A stretch of DNA of 64,000 nt from Subdoligranulum variabile (GTDB lineage: Bacteria; Bacillota; Clostridia; Oscillospirales; Ruminococcaceae), in assembly GCA_003343905.1 (NCBI GenBank), contig QAKI01000063.1:124001-188000 (forward strand). Reading direction: 5' to 3'. A model generated the notes under the pieces. The model worked only from the letters and a program-made list of their open reading frames with translations. It was not told the origin of the DNA and ran no database searches. Both the position numbers and the translations under genes were made by a program. This document shows, piece after piece, positions 44,222-53,547 of the stretch. Every line of letters starts with the position of its first letter. Positions within the stretch are counted from its first letter, which is position 1.

Positions 44222-45153
44222 GCCAAAACGATATTATCAACAGCCGCCAGATCCAGTGGTTCCCGGGGCACATGACCAAGACCCTGCGCCTGATGGAAAA
44301 AGAGATCCGCAACGTGGACTGCGTTTTGCAGATCCTGGATGCGCGCATCCCGCTTTCCAGCCTGAACCCGGAGATCGAGCGGATTACAGCGGGCAAGCCG
44401 CACCTTTATATTTTGAATAAGTCCGACCTTGCGGACCCGGAGATCACCCAGCAGTGGCTGGCCTATTTCAAGAGCGCGGGGGCCGGGTGCCTGGCGATGG
44501 ATTCCAAGAAAAAAGGCCGCGCGGCCGCAGTCAAGGCCCCCATTGAACGGGAACTGTCGGCGCTGATGGAACGGCGCCGCAACCGCGGCATGGAGGGCGC
44601 GGCCATCCGCGTCATGATCGTGGGCATCCCCAATGTGGGCAAATCCACCTTCATCAACTCTTTTGCCGGGACCACGCGGGCAAAGGCGGCCAACAAGCCG
44701 GGCGTTACCCGCGGCAAACAGTGGATCTCGGTGGGGCGGTTCGACCTGATGGACATGCCCGGCGTGCTCTGGAAAAAGTTCGATTCGCTGGAAACTGCTT
44801 CCCACCTGGCCTTTATCGGCTCGATCCGGGACGATATACTGGACATCGAGGAATTGGCCTGCGGGCTTTTGTCCAGCGTGCGCGGCATCTACCCGGAACA
44901 GCTTTTGGCGCGCTACAAGCTGGACGCGCAGGTGCTGGACCTGCCCCCGTATGAACTGCTGCAAGCCATCGGCGCCAAGCGCGGGATGCTGGTCTCCGGC
45001 GGGGAAGTGGACACTGAACGCGCAGCTAAAATGCTGGTGGGGGAATTCCGCGCCAGCAAGTGGGGCCGGCTTTCGCTGGAGCGCCCGCCGCAGCGGCAGG
45101 GCGTGCAGGAAGAGCAGGCAGAAGAAGAGGAAACCGAATATGAAGAGCAATGA
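44218..45153 (+). CDS. rbgA: Ribosome biogenesis GTPase RbgA (YlqF)
   Basis: A circularly permuted GTPase required for late 50S assembly. The motif order is G4 NKSD (67-70), then G1 GIPNVGKST (136-144), then G3 DMPGV, confirming permutation. The 311-residue protein begins with IQWFPGHMTK, which is diagnostic for RbgA. The C-terminal ANTAR-like RNA-binding region ends in a Glu-rich tail. It overlaps lepB by 4 nt and rnhB by 14 nt. Confidence 0.96.
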   Translation: MSQNDIINSRQIQWFPGHMTKTLRLMEKEIRNVDCVLQILDARIPLSSLNPEIERITAGKPHLYILNKSDLADPEITQQWLAYFKSAGAGCLAMDSKKKGRAAAVKAPIERELSALMERRRNRGMEGAAIRVMIVGIPNVGKSTFINSFAGTTRAKAANKPGVTRGKQWISVGRFDLMDMPGVLWKKFDSLETASHLAFIGSIRDDILDIEELACGLLSSVRGIYPEQLLARYKLDAQVLDLPPYELLQAIGAKRGMLVSGGEVDTERAAKMLVGEFRASKWGRLSLERPPQRQGVQEEQAEEEETEYEEQ

Positions 45154-45766
45154 AGCCGCGCTGTACCAGTTCGACGCACAGATGCGTGAAAAATTCGGCG
45201 TGCTTTGCGGCGTGGACGAGGCGGGGCGCGGGCCGCTGTGCGGCCCGGTCTGCTGTGCGGCGGTGATCCTTGACCCGTCGGACCCGATCGAAGGCGTCAA
45301 CGATTCCAAAAAGCTGACGGAAAAACGCCGGGAAGCTCTGTATGAGGAGATCACGCACCGCGCGCTGGCGTATAAGATCGTGTTCGTTTCCCCGCAGGAG
45401 ATCGACGAGAAAAATATCCTGTGGGCGACCATGGGCGGTATGGCGCAGGCGGTGGCGGGGCTGGACCCGCAGCCCGGCTATGCCCTGATCGACGGGAACC
45501 GCTGCCCGCCGGAGCTTGCCGTTCCGGCCCAGGCGGTCGTCAAGGGGGACGCCACCAGCGCCAGCATCGCGGCCGCTTCGATCCTGGCCAAAGTCAGCCG
45601 GGACCGCTACATGCTGGAACTGGACCGGCAGTATCCGCAATACCAGTTGGCAAAACATAAGGGCTACCCCACGCGGCTGCACTATGAACTGATCGCCCAG
45701 TACGGCATCCAGCCGTTTTACCGCCGCAGCTTTTTGAAAAAGCAGGGGTACTGGCATGAAAAATGA
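45140..45766 (+). CDS. rnhB: Ribonuclease HII
   Basis: Removes ribonucleotides from DNA and cleaves RNA-DNA hybrids. The 208-residue product has GVDEAGRGPLCGPV, with the metal-binding D26-E27, then NDSKKLTEKRRE and a later catalytic Asp in KGDATSASIAAASILAKVSRD, with HKGYPT near the end. ATG 45140 is used, 14 nt inside rbgA; the longer in-frame ORF from 44951 is an artefact of the overlap. It overlaps yraN by 11 nt. Confidence 0.96.
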   Translation: MKSNEAALYQFDAQMREKFGVLCGVDEAGRGPLCGPVCCAAVILDPSDPIEGVNDSKKLTEKRREALYEEITHRALAYKIVFVSPQEIDEKNILWATMGGMAQAVAGLDPQPGYALIDGNRCPPELAVPAQAVVKGDATSASIAAASILAKVSRDRYMLELDRQYPQYQLAKHKGYPTRLHYELIAQYGIQPFYRRSFLKKQGYWHEK

Positions 45767-46109
45767 CCTGGGCCCCAAGGGGGAAGCCATTGCCGCCCAG
45801 TATTACCGCCGCCGCGGGTATGTGGTGCTGGGGCACAATTACCGTACCCGCATGGGTGAGCTGGACCTGATTTTGTACAAGGACGGCACGGTCGTTTTTG
45901 CCGAGGTCAAGGCCCGCGGCGCACAGCGGCGGTATGAACCGGCGGAAGCGGTCGATGCGCACAAGCAGCGGCGTCTGCTGCTGGCGGCGCAGATGTATCT
46001 GGAAGGCAGCCCCTTTGCGGACGCGCCCATGCGTTTTGATGTGGTGGAAGTGACGCCTGCCGCCCATGGATGGCAGGTACACTGTATTTTGGACGCTTTC
46101 CAAAGCTGA
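45756..46109 (+). CDS. yraN: UPF0102 family protein YraN
   Basis: A 117-residue protein with the UPF0102 pattern: GPKGEAIAAQYYRRRGYVVL, RTRMGELDLIL and VFAEVKAR. These residues match the endonuclease-like active site (E-x-D-x-E-x-K) of the PD-(D/E)xK fold. The biological role is still unclear. It is the last member of the rplS-linked operon before thrC. Confidence 0.92.
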   Translation: MKNDLGPKGEAIAAQYYRRRGYVVLGHNYRTRMGELDLILYKDGTVVFAEVKARGAQRRYEPAEAVDAHKQRRLLLAAQMYLEGSPFADAPMRFDVVEVTPAAHGWQVHCILDAFQS

Positions 46110-46136
46110 CAACAACATAAGAAAGGGTGGAGCGAT

Positions 46137-47585
46137 ATGCAGTATCGGAGTACCAGAGAGGACGGCCTGCGGGTCTCGGCCGCAGAAGCGATCGTGCGGG
46201 GCCTGGCGCCCCAAAGCGGCCTGTTCGTGCCGGAGTCTTTCCCAAAGGCGGACCTTGCGGGATGGAAGCACCTGTCCTACCCGGAACTGGCGCGGGAAGT
46301 CCTGGCGCTGTATCTGACGGACTACAGCCGGGAATTCCTGGACGGTGCAACGGCCCGGACCTACGGCGATGCCTTCGGCGGTAAGGCAGGGGCGACGGTC
46401 CCCGTACACGAGGGCCTGTACGCGCTGGAACTGTGGCACGGGCCTACCTGTGCCTTCAAGGACTATGCCCTGCAGCTTATGCCCCGGCTGCTGGTTGAAG
46501 CCAAGAAGATCCAGCACCGCACAGAGACCACGCGCATCCTGGTGGCGACTTCCGGCGACACCGGCAAGGCGGCGTTGGCCGGGTATGCGGACCTTGAAGG
46601 CGTCGAGATCCAGGTGTTCTACCCGAACGCCGGCACCAGCGAGATCCAGCGCCTGCAGATGGTGACGCAGACGGGGGAAAACGTGCAGGTGTACGCCGTG
46701 GAGGGAAATTTCGATGATGCGCAGACCGGTGTCAAGCGGGTATTTGCCGACGCTTCGGTGGCTGAAGAGCTGGAAGCGCGGCAGATCCGCCTTTCCAGCG
46801 CGAACTCCATCAACTGGGGCCGTCTGGTGCCGCAGATCGTCTACTATTTCTATGCCTACTTCCGGCTGGTGGAACAGGGAGCGGTCGAATGGGGCCGCCC
46901 GGTGGATTTCTGTGTGCCGACCGGCAATTTTGGGGATATTCTGGCCGGTTACTACGCCAAGCAGATGGGCCTGCCGGTACATAAGCTGGTCTGTGCGTCC
47001 AACCGGAACAATGTTCTGACGGATTTCATCCGCACCGGCACCTACGATGCACGCCGGGAGTTCTACCGGACTATTTCCCCGTCGATGGATATTCTGATCT
47101 CGTCCAATCTGGAACGCCTGCTGTACCACGTCAGCGGCAGCAGCGAGAAAGTTTCCGCCTGGATGGAGGAACTGGCGCGCACCGGGAAATATACGGTCGA
47201 TGCCGAAACGCTGGCGGCGATCCAGGAAAGCTTTGCGGCCGGTTATGCCGGGGAAAAGGACTGCACGGAGGAAATCCGGGTCCGCTATGAGCAGGACGGC
47301 TACCTCTGCGACACCCACACCGCCGTGGCGTTCCGGGTGGCGAAAGCCTGCCGCAGCGACGCGCCGATGGTCGTGCTGTCCACCGCAAGCCCGTTCAAGT
47401 TCCCGCGCGATGTGCTGGCGGCATTGGGGGAGAACGTCCCGGCCGGGGACTTTGCGGCGATGGCCGCGCTGGAAGAAAAGACCGGCGCGCAGGCGCCGCA
47501 GACCCTGCGGGAACTGGACCGCCAGCCGGTGCGCTTTACCCGCGTCATCACCCCGGCGCAGATCCGCGCCGAGGCGCTGCGCTGA
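46137..47585 (+). CDS. thrC: Threonine synthase
   Basis: PLP enzyme converting O-phosphohomoserine to threonine. The 482-residue product has LWHGPTCAFKDYAL, with the PLP lysine at K108, then ATSGDTGKAALAGYAD and NSINWGRLVPQ. This is the longer class related to E. coli ThrC. AGGGTGGAG precedes the ATG. hom and thrB are not adjacent. A phosphoesterase gene follows 30 nt later. Confidence 0.96.
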   Translation: MQYRSTREDGLRVSAAEAIVRGLAPQSGLFVPESFPKADLAGWKHLSYPELAREVLALYLTDYSREFLDGATARTYGDAFGGKAGATVPVHEGLYALELWHGPTCAFKDYALQLMPRLLVEAKKIQHRTETTRILVATSGDTGKAALAGYADLEGVEIQVFYPNAGTSEIQRLQMVTQTGENVQVYAVEGNFDDAQTGVKRVFADASVAEELEARQIRLSSANSINWGRLVPQIVYYFYAYFRLVEQGAVEWGRPVDFCVPTGNFGDILAGYYAKQMGLPVHKLVCASNRNNVLTDFIRTGTYDARREFYRTISPSMDILISSNLERLLYHVSGSSEKVSAWMEELARTGKYTVDAETLAAIQESFAAGYAGEKDCTEEIRVRYEQDGYLCDTHTAVAFRVAKACRSDAPMVVLSTASPFKFPRDVLAALGENVPAGDFAAMAALEEKTGAQAPQTLRELDRQPVRFTRVITPAQIRAEALR

Positions 47586-47615
47586 CCGGCAAACCACACA
47601 ACGTAAAGGAGCTCT

Positions 47616-48299
47616 ATGGCAGTTTTTGTAATAGGGGATCTTCACCTCTCTTTGGGGACGGACAAGCCGATGGATGTGTTCCCCGGATGGGAAGGCTATC
47701 TGCCGAAACTGGAGCACAACTGGCGCACCCTGATCGGCCAGGGGGACACGGTGCTTCTGGCGGGCGATACCAGTTGGGCCATGAACCTGCCGGATACCAA
47801 AGCGGACTTCGCGTTTTTGCAGGGGCTGCCGGGGCAGAAATGGCTCCTGAAGGGCAACCACGATTACTGGTGGACGACGGCGCGCAAGATGCAGTCGTTC
47901 CTGATGGAAAACGGGTTCGATTCCCTTCATATCCTGCACAATAACGCCTGCATCGTGGGGGACGCCGCCCTGTGCGGTACCCGCGGCTGGCCGTTTGACG
48001 ATGTGGCGGCCCAGGGCGAAAAGCTGATGGCACGGGAAGCCGGACGCCTGCGCATGTCGCTGCAGGCGGGGCAGGGCGCGGCACGGCGCATCGCCTTCCT
48101 GCATTACCCGCCGGTCTACCCCGGCGCTTCGGCAAAAGAGATCGTGGACGTTTTGAAAGAATACGCCGTGACGGAATGTTACTACGGGCATCTGCACGGG
48201 CGGTCCATCCGCTTCGCCGTACAGGGCGAGGTGGAGGGCATCCAGTATAAGCTGATCTCGGCCGACGGCCTGGGGTTCTGCCCCTATAAGATCCAATAA
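47616..48299 (+). CDS. Calcineurin-like metallophosphoesterase
   Basis: A 227-residue phosphoesterase with the five metal-binding blocks: GDLHLS, GDTSWAM, KGNHDYWW, a His in FLHYPPVYPG and GHLHGRS. The WW after GNHDY matches COG1768-type predicted phosphohydrolases. The substrate is unknown. AAAGGAG lies just before the ATG, and two hairpins follow the stop codon. Confidence 0.88.
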   Translation: MAVFVIGDLHLSLGTDKPMDVFPGWEGYLPKLEHNWRTLIGQGDTVLLAGDTSWAMNLPDTKADFAFLQGLPGQKWLLKGNHDYWWTTARKMQSFLMENGFDSLHILHNNACIVGDAALCGTRGWPFDDVAAQGEKLMAREAGRLRMSLQAGQGAARRIAFLHYPPVYPGASAKEIVDVLKEYAVTECYYGHLHGRSIRFAVQGEVEGIQYKLISADGLGFCPYKIQ

Positions 48300-48305
48300 A
48301 ATGGC

Positions 48306-48332
48306 ACCACCTGCCGCCCGGCAGGCGGTTTT
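48306..48332 (+). terminator. Terminator after the phosphoesterase gene
   Basis: An 11-bp stem ACCACCTGCCG / CGGCAGGCGGT with one mismatch runs into TTTT. A second short hairpin (GGGGA/TCCCC, 48333-48346) followed by TTTTT lies just after it and may act as backup. Confidence 0.75.
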
Positions 48333-48428
48333 GGGGAGAAATCCCCGGTTTTTCCCGTGTTTTGGGCGAAAAATGCGGCCCGGAAAGTGAAATTTTTCTA
48401 AATAGGGCTGGTATTTTTCGCAGGGACA

Positions 48429-48437
48429 TGTTATAAT
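48429..48437 (+). promoter_or_regulatory. Extended -10 promoter for tig
   Basis: TGT-TATAAT, with TATAAT at 48432-48437, is 44 nt before the tig start codon. No good -35 is present. Confidence 0.65.
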
Positions 48438-48480
48438 TACTTGTATTTTTATGTACATCTATTTTTGGAGGAATTTATAA

Positions 48481-49872
48481 ATGAACCTGATTTCCTGTGA
48501 AAAGCTCGAAAAGAGCATGGTTGAACTGCAGTTCTCTATCGACGCGGAGACCTTCAAATCCGCCGTTGGTGCCGCTTTCAAGCGTGAGGGCAAGAAGTAC
48601 ACGATCCCCGGTTTCCGCAAGGGCCATGCGCCCCGCGCGATGATCGAGAAGATGTACGGCAAGGACGTCTTCCACTACGACGCGGTCAACGATCTCTTCC
48701 CGGAGAACTACGAGGCCGCCGTTAAGGCTGCCGGCATCGAGGTCGTGGGCAGCCCGGCCCCGGAAGTCGTTTCCATGAACGAGGAAGACGGCGTTGTCCT
48801 GAAGGTCAAGGTTGCCGTCAAGCCCGAAGTGGAACTGGGCGAGTACACCGGTTTAACGGTGGCCAAAGATGTCAAGACTGTGGATGAGGCGGACGTGGAC
48901 GCCGAGATCAAGCGTATGCAGGAGCGCAACGGCCGCCTGCTGACCCGTGAGGGCGAAGCCCAGAACGGCGACACCGCGACCATCGACTTCGAGGGCTTTG
49001 TGGACGGCAAGGCGTTCGAGGGCGGCAAGGCCGAGCACTACGCGCTGGTGCTGGGCAGCGGTTCCTTCATCCCCGGCTTCGAGGAGCAGGTCGTGGGCCA
49101 CAAGGCCGGCGACGAGTTCGACGTGAACGTCAAGTTCCCCGAACAGTACCAGGCCGAGGAGCTGGCTGGCAAGGACGCCACCTTCAAGATCAAGCTGCAT
49201 GAAGTCCAGTACAAGGAACTGCCGGAGCTGGATGACGACTTTGCCAAGGACGTCAGCGAGTACGACACGCTGGAAGAACTGAAGAAGTCCATCCGTGACG
49301 GCATTGCCGCCAACAACGAGAAGCAGGCCGACCAGAAGGTCGAGAACGACCTGATCGACCAGGTGGTCAGCGGCATGAAGGCCGAGATCCCCGACGCTAT
49401 GATCGAGGGCCGCATGGAAGAGCTGGTGCAGGACTTCCAGTACCGCATCTCCCAGCAGGGCCTCAAGCTGGACCAGTACCTGCAGTATATGGGCATGAAC
49501 CGCGACCAGTTCAAGGAGCAGTTCCGTGAGCAGGCCGAGAAGCAGGTGAAGATGCGTCTGGCTATGGAAGCCATCGTCGCCAAGGAAAACATTGAGACCA
49601 CCGATGAGGAACTCGAGGCCGAGATCAAGCGCATTGCCGACGCTTACCAGATGGAAGCGGACAAGGTCAAGAGCCTGATCGACACCGCTGCGGTCAAGAA
49701 GGACCTGGCCGTCAACAAGGCCATCGACCTGGTCAAGGAGAAAGCCAACGTCGTGACCGAAGCCCCCAAGGCCGAAAAGAAGCCCGCCAAGAAGACCACC
49801 CGCAAGTCCACCAAGAAGGCGGCGGAGCCCAAGGAAGAAAAGGCTGAAAAAGAAGAGAGCAAGGGCGAGTAA
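48481..49872 (+). CDS. tig: Trigger factor
   Basis: Ribosome-associated chaperone and prolyl isomerase. The 463-residue product has the N-terminal ribosome-binding domain with GFRKGHAPRAMIEKMYG, a FKBP-type PPIase domain (about 150-240; DTATIDFEGFVDGKAFEGG), and the long C-terminal arm domain. The last 45 residues are a Lys/Glu/Ala-rich tail, more basic than usual. GGAGG lies 8 nt before the ATG. A large hairpin separates it from clpP. Confidence 0.97.
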   Translation: MNLISCEKLEKSMVELQFSIDAETFKSAVGAAFKREGKKYTIPGFRKGHAPRAMIEKMYGKDVFHYDAVNDLFPENYEAAVKAAGIEVVGSPAPEVVSMNEEDGVVLKVKVAVKPEVELGEYTGLTVAKDVKTVDEADVDAEIKRMQERNGRLLTREGEAQNGDTATIDFEGFVDGKAFEGGKAEHYALVLGSGSFIPGFEEQVVGHKAGDEFDVNVKFPEQYQAEELAGKDATFKIKLHEVQYKELPELDDDFAKDVSEYDTLEELKKSIRDGIAANNEKQADQKVENDLIDQVVSGMKAEIPDAMIEGRMEELVQDFQYRISQQGLKLDQYLQYMGMNRDQFKEQFREQAEKQVKMRLAMEAIVAKENIETTDEELEAEIKRIADAYQMEADKVKSLIDTAAVKKDLAVNKAIDLVKEKANVVTEAPKAEKKPAKKTTRKSTKKAAEPKEEKAEKEESKGE

Positions 49873-49906
49873 TTCGCTGCTGCTTAAAAGCAAGGGATAA
49901 CAAACA

Positions 49907-49943
49907 GGACCGGTACGGCGCGCGCAGGCCGCTGTATCGGTCC
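49907..49943 (+). terminator. Long hairpin between tig and clpP
   Basis: A 14-bp stem GGACCGGTACGGCG / CGCTGTATCGGTCC with two G-U pairs and a 9-nt loop is followed only by CTTTATC. It may be a weak terminator or an RNA-processing or stability element. Confidence 0.55.
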
Positions 49944-49989
49944 CTTTATCACAAATTTGATCGATTTTGATTGTAAGGAGGGAACCCCT

Positions 49990-50580
49990 ATGAGCCTTGT
50001 ACCTTATGTTATCGAGCAGACTGCGCGCGGTGAGCGCAGCTACGATATTTTTTCCCGTTTGCTGAACGATCGTATCATCGTTCTGAGCGAGGATGTCAAC
50101 CCCACCTCTGCCAGCCTGATCGTGGCGCAGCTTTTGTATCTGGAAGGGCAGGACCCGGAGAAAGATATCTATTTCTACATTAACAGCCCGGGCGGGTCCA
50201 TCTCGGACGGTATGGCCATCCATGATACGATGAACTATATCAAATGCGACGTTTCCACCATCTGCATCGGTATGGCCGCTTCGATGGGCTCTTTCCTTCT
50301 GGCCAGCGGCGCGAAGGGCAAGCGGTTTGCGCTTCCCAACTCGGAGATCCTGATCCACCAGCCGCTGATCAGCGGCAACGGTATCTCCGGCCAGGCGACC
50401 GATATTCAGATCCATGCGAACCATATCATTCGCATCCGGGAGCGGATGAACCAGCTCTACAGCCAGTATACCGGCCAGCCGTTGGAAACGATCCAGAGGG
50501 ATACCGATCGTGACAATTATATGACTGCACAGCAGGCGAAGGAATATGGTCTGATCGACGACATCCTCTATAAACATTGA
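49990..50580 (+). CDS. clpP: ATP-dependent Clp protease proteolytic subunit
   Basis: The 196-residue serine peptidase forms a tetradecamer with ClpX or ClpA-type unfoldases. The catalytic residues are S98 in GMAASMGSF and H123 in LIHQPL, with the Asp later in the RDTDRDNYM region. The N-terminus starts SLVPYVIEQT, typical of ClpP. ATG 49990 has GTAAGGAGGG upstream. clpX begins 14 nt after the stop, forming the conserved tig-clpP-clpX unit. Confidence 0.98.
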   Translation: MSLVPYVIEQTARGERSYDIFSRLLNDRIIVLSEDVNPTSASLIVAQLLYLEGQDPEKDIYFYINSPGGSISDGMAIHDTMNYIKCDVSTICIGMAASMGSFLLASGAKGKRFALPNSEILIHQPLISGNGISGQATDIQIHANHIIRIRERMNQLYSQYTGQPLETIQRDTDRDNYMTAQQAKEYGLIDDILYKH

Positions 50581-50594
50581 TTCGGAGGAAAACC

Positions 50595-51947
50595 ATGGCA
50601 AATATCACGTCCGGAAAGGACGGAAAAGGGCGCGAGCTGATCTGCAGCTTCTGCGGGCGCTCCCAGAACGAGGTGGAGCAGCTTCTGATCGGTCCGGGTG
50701 TCAACATCTGCAAGGACTGCATCGATATGTGCTACCATGCGCTTTACAAGGACGCCGACCGGCCGCAGCCGCCCCGCGCGGGGGCTTCCCGCCGCCCGGG
50801 GCCGGGGCGCAGCGCAGGGCAGGCGCGCTATGACGCCGACCCGCTGGAAAGCATCCGCATCCTGACCCCTGCCGAGATCAAGGCGGGCCTTGACCAGTAT
50901 GTGATCGGTCAGGATGAAGCCAAAAAAGTGCTGGCGGTATCCGTCTACAACCATTATAAGCGGATCTTGTCCCGCCAGGAAAGCAACGTGGAACTGCAGA
51001 AGTCCAACGTCCTGATGCTGGGACCGTCCGGCACCGGCAAGACGCTGCTGGCCCAGACGCTGGCCAAGATGCTGAACGTCCCCTTTGCGATCGCGGATGC
51101 CACCACCTTGACCGAGGCCGGTTACGTGGGCGAAGATGTCGAGAACATCCTGCTCAAGCTGATCCAGGCGGCGGATTTTGACATCCCCAAGGCGGAAGTG
51201 GGCATCATTTACATCGACGAGATCGACAAGATCACCCGCAAGAGCGAGAATCCCTCCATCACGCGGGACGTCGGCGGTGAAGGCGTGCAGCAGGCGCTGC
51301 TGAAGATCGTGGAAGGCACGGTCAGCAACGTGCCGCCCAACGGCGGCCGCAAGCATCCCCAGCAGGAGTTCATCCAGATCAACACCAAAAACATCCTGTT
51401 CATCTGCGGCGGTGCGTTCGATGGGCTGGAAAAGCTGATCCAGCGCCGCACGGACAATGCCTCGATGGGATTTGGCAGCCAGTTGCGCACCACGCTGGAT
51501 AAGGACGAAACGCGCCAGAAACTGCTGAGCCAGGTGGAACCTGACGACCTGGTGAAGTTCGGCCTGATCCCGGAACTCATCGGCCGTCTGCCGGTGGTGA
51601 CGGTCCTCGACCCGCTGGACGAGGACGCGCTGGTGCGGGTCCTGACGGAACCCAAGAACAGCATCGTGCGTCAGTATAAAGAACTGCTGCATCTGGACAA
51701 TGCGGAACTGGTCTTTACCGACGCCGCGCTGCATGCGATCGCCAAAAAGACCGCGGAACGCAAGAGCGGCGCCCGCGGGCTGCGCAGCGTCGTGGAGTCA
51801 CTGCTGATCCCGATCATGTACGATATCCCTTCGGACGCGACGATCACCCGGGTGACGATCGACGCCGATACGGTGGAAGGCGCCGCGCCCCACATCGAAC
51901 ACGGCATGATGCGCCCGCGCTACAAGAGCATTGCCGCTCAACCATAA
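50595..51947 (+). CDS. clpX: Clp protease ATP-binding subunit ClpX
   Basis: AAA+ unfoldase that feeds ClpP. The N-terminal zinc-binding domain has C17, C20, C39 and C42. A Pro/Arg/Gly-rich linker (about 54-76) is followed by the AAA+ core with Walker A GPSGTGKT (143-150), Walker B IIYIDEIDK, and the GYVGEDVE pore loop region; the IGF-type loop for ClpP docking is near IPELIGRLP and upstream residues. CGGAGGAAA precedes ATG 50595. Length 450. Confidence 0.98.
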   Translation: MANITSGKDGKGRELICSFCGRSQNEVEQLLIGPGVNICKDCIDMCYHALYKDADRPQPPRAGASRRPGPGRSAGQARYDADPLESIRILTPAEIKAGLDQYVIGQDEAKKVLAVSVYNHYKRILSRQESNVELQKSNVLMLGPSGTGKTLLAQTLAKMLNVPFAIADATTLTEAGYVGEDVENILLKLIQAADFDIPKAEVGIIYIDEIDKITRKSENPSITRDVGGEGVQQALLKIVEGTVSNVPPNGGRKHPQQEFIQINTKNILFICGGAFDGLEKLIQRRTDNASMGFGSQLRTTLDKDETRQKLLSQVEPDDLVKFGLIPELIGRLPVVTVLDPLDEDALVRVLTEPKNSIVRQYKELLHLDNAELVFTDAALHAIAKKTAERKSGARGLRSVVESLLIPIMYDIPSDATITRVTIDADTVEGAAPHIEHGMMRPRYKSIAAQP

Positions 51948-51951
51948 CGAT

Positions 51952-51985
51952 AAAAAGTGCAGACAGGGAACTGTCTGCACTTTTT
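51952..51985 (+). terminator. Strong terminator after clpX
   Basis: A perfect 15-bp stem AAAAAGTGCAGACAG / CTGTCTGCACTTTTT with a GGAA loop; the 3' arm ends in the T run, and the 5' A run makes it potentially bidirectional. Confidence 0.93.
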
Positions 51986-52119
51986 CTGTAAAGCGGCCAT
52001 ACTTTACGAAAGGCGGCCCCATCCCCGGAAAATCGGGCAATAGAGACTGCAAAAAGGCGGGGGCTGGCCCATATATGGCGTATCCAGACGATTTTTATCG
52101 GATAGATGGTAGAAAATGC

Positions 52120-52148
52120 TTGTTTCTTTGGGGCAAATCGTTTATAAT
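52120..52148 (+). promoter_or_regulatory. Promoter for the aminotransferase gene
   Basis: TTGTTT (52120-52125) and TATAAT (52143-52148) are 17 nt apart. The rest of the 274-nt gap (51948-52221) holds only the clpX terminator and a 73-nt leader without a recognised structure. Confidence 0.75.
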
Positions 52149-52221
52149 ATAGTGTATGCCTGTGACTGCGCCAGATAGAGGGGGCGCGGCAGGAAATGAT
52201 TCTGAATAGGGGGAACTATCA

Positions 52222-53502
52222 TTGGCTGATTACTTTGCGATGGACCGTGCCGCGCTGACCGCTGAAAAGGCGAAGTTGGAAGCGGAGTACAAAAAGTTTC
52301 AGGGCATGGGCCTGAACCTGAACATGGCGCGCGGCAAACCCGGCCCGCACCAGATGGATCTGGCGATGGACCTTTTGAAGATGAGCGACTACACGACCGG
52401 CGACGGCGTGGACGCCCGCAACTACGGCAACCTGGAAGGGCTGTATGAGGCGCGCGTTCTGTTTGCGGATGTGATGGGCGTCAAGCCGGAAGAAGTGTTT
52501 GTGGGCGGCAACTCCAGCCTGCAGCTTATGTACAGCCTGATGTCGATCGGTTATATGTTCGGCTACCCGGAATCTCCGTGCCCCTGGTCCCAGGTGGAAA
52601 AGCGGAAGTTCCTGTGCCCGGTGCCCGGCTATGACCGCCACTTTGCCATCACCGAAGAGATGGGCTTTGAGATGATCAACATCCCCATGCGGGAAGATGG
52701 CCCGGATATGGACATGATTGAAAAGCTGGTGGCCGAGGATGATACCATCAAGGGTATCTGGTGCGTGCCCCAGTATTCAAACCCCGATGGCTATACCTAC
52801 AGCGCCGAAACGGTGCGCCGTTTTGCGGCCATGAAGACCGCGGCCCCGGATTTCAAGATCTTCTGGGATGAAGCGTACATCGTCCACCACCTGACCGATG
52901 AGATCATCGAGAACCCGCCGCTGCTCAACGAGTGCAAGAAGTACGGCACCGAGAACCGCGCTTTCATGTTCACCTCGACCAGCAAGATCACCTTCCCGGG
53001 CGCCGGTGTTTCGGCCTTTGCCTGCAGCGAAGCGTCCATGAAGTACCTCTGCAAGCGGTTCGAAACGATGATCATCAGCTACGACAAGATGAACCAGCTT
53101 CGTCATGTCCGCTTCCTGAAGGACAAGGCGGGCGTCCTGGCCCACATGGCCAAGCACCGCCGCCGTCTGGTGCCCTGCTTCGATGCGGTCAAGACCACCT
53201 TTGCCCAGCAGCTGGGCCCCTGCGGTGATATTGCCCACTGGACCAACCCCAAGGGCGGCTACTTCATCAGCCTGTACGTCATGCCCGGTTGTGCCAAGCG
53301 TGTGGCCCAGCTCTGCAAGGAGTGCGGCCTGACGCTGACCGGCGCTGGCGCTGCCTACCCCTACCACAAGGACCCTGACGATTCGCACCTGCGCATCGCG
53401 CCCACTTACCCGAGCCTTGACGAGGTCGAAACCGCTTCGGCGCTGCTGTGCGTCTGCGTGCGGCTGGCCGTTGTGGAAAAACTGCTGGCGGACCAGCAGT
53501 AA
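52222..53502 (+). CDS. Fold-type I aminotransferase, aspartate aminotransferase subgroup Ic
   Basis: A 426-residue PLP enzyme of the PF12897 group. It has LNMARGKPGPHQMDLAMD at the N-terminus, VGGNSSLQLMYSLM, PGYDRHFAI, GIWCVPQYSNPDG and the PLP lysine in TSTSKITFPG (K255). The group contains the aspartate aminotransferase of Corynebacterium; substrate preference here is inferred. The start is TTG 52222 after AGGGGG. The N-terminus has no helix-turn-helix, so it is not a MocR regulator. Confidence 0.9.
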   Translation: MADYFAMDRAALTAEKAKLEAEYKKFQGMGLNLNMARGKPGPHQMDLAMDLLKMSDYTTGDGVDARNYGNLEGLYEARVLFADVMGVKPEEVFVGGNSSLQLMYSLMSIGYMFGYPESPCPWSQVEKRKFLCPVPGYDRHFAITEEMGFEMINIPMREDGPDMDMIEKLVAEDDTIKGIWCVPQYSNPDGYTYSAETVRRFAAMKTAAPDFKIFWDEAYIVHHLTDEIIENPPLLNECKKYGTENRAFMFTSTSKITFPGAGVSAFACSEASMKYLCKRFETMIISYDKMNQLRHVRFLKDKAGVLAHMAKHRRRLVPCFDAVKTTFAQQLGPCGDIAHWTNPKGGYFISLYVMPGCAKRVAQLCKECGLTLTGAGAAYPYHKDPDDSHLRIAPTYPSLDEVETASALLCVCVRLAVVEKLLADQQ

Positions 53503-53547
53503 CCTTTGCATTCTGCCCGACGGTTCGGGCGTATTTTGGAGGTTTCT

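Noticed and set aside
45594..48458. A 954-codon minus-strand open frame opposite rnhB-yraN-thrC and the phosphoesterase gene
   Set aside because: Covers four well-supported plus-strand genes and has no recognisable domain.
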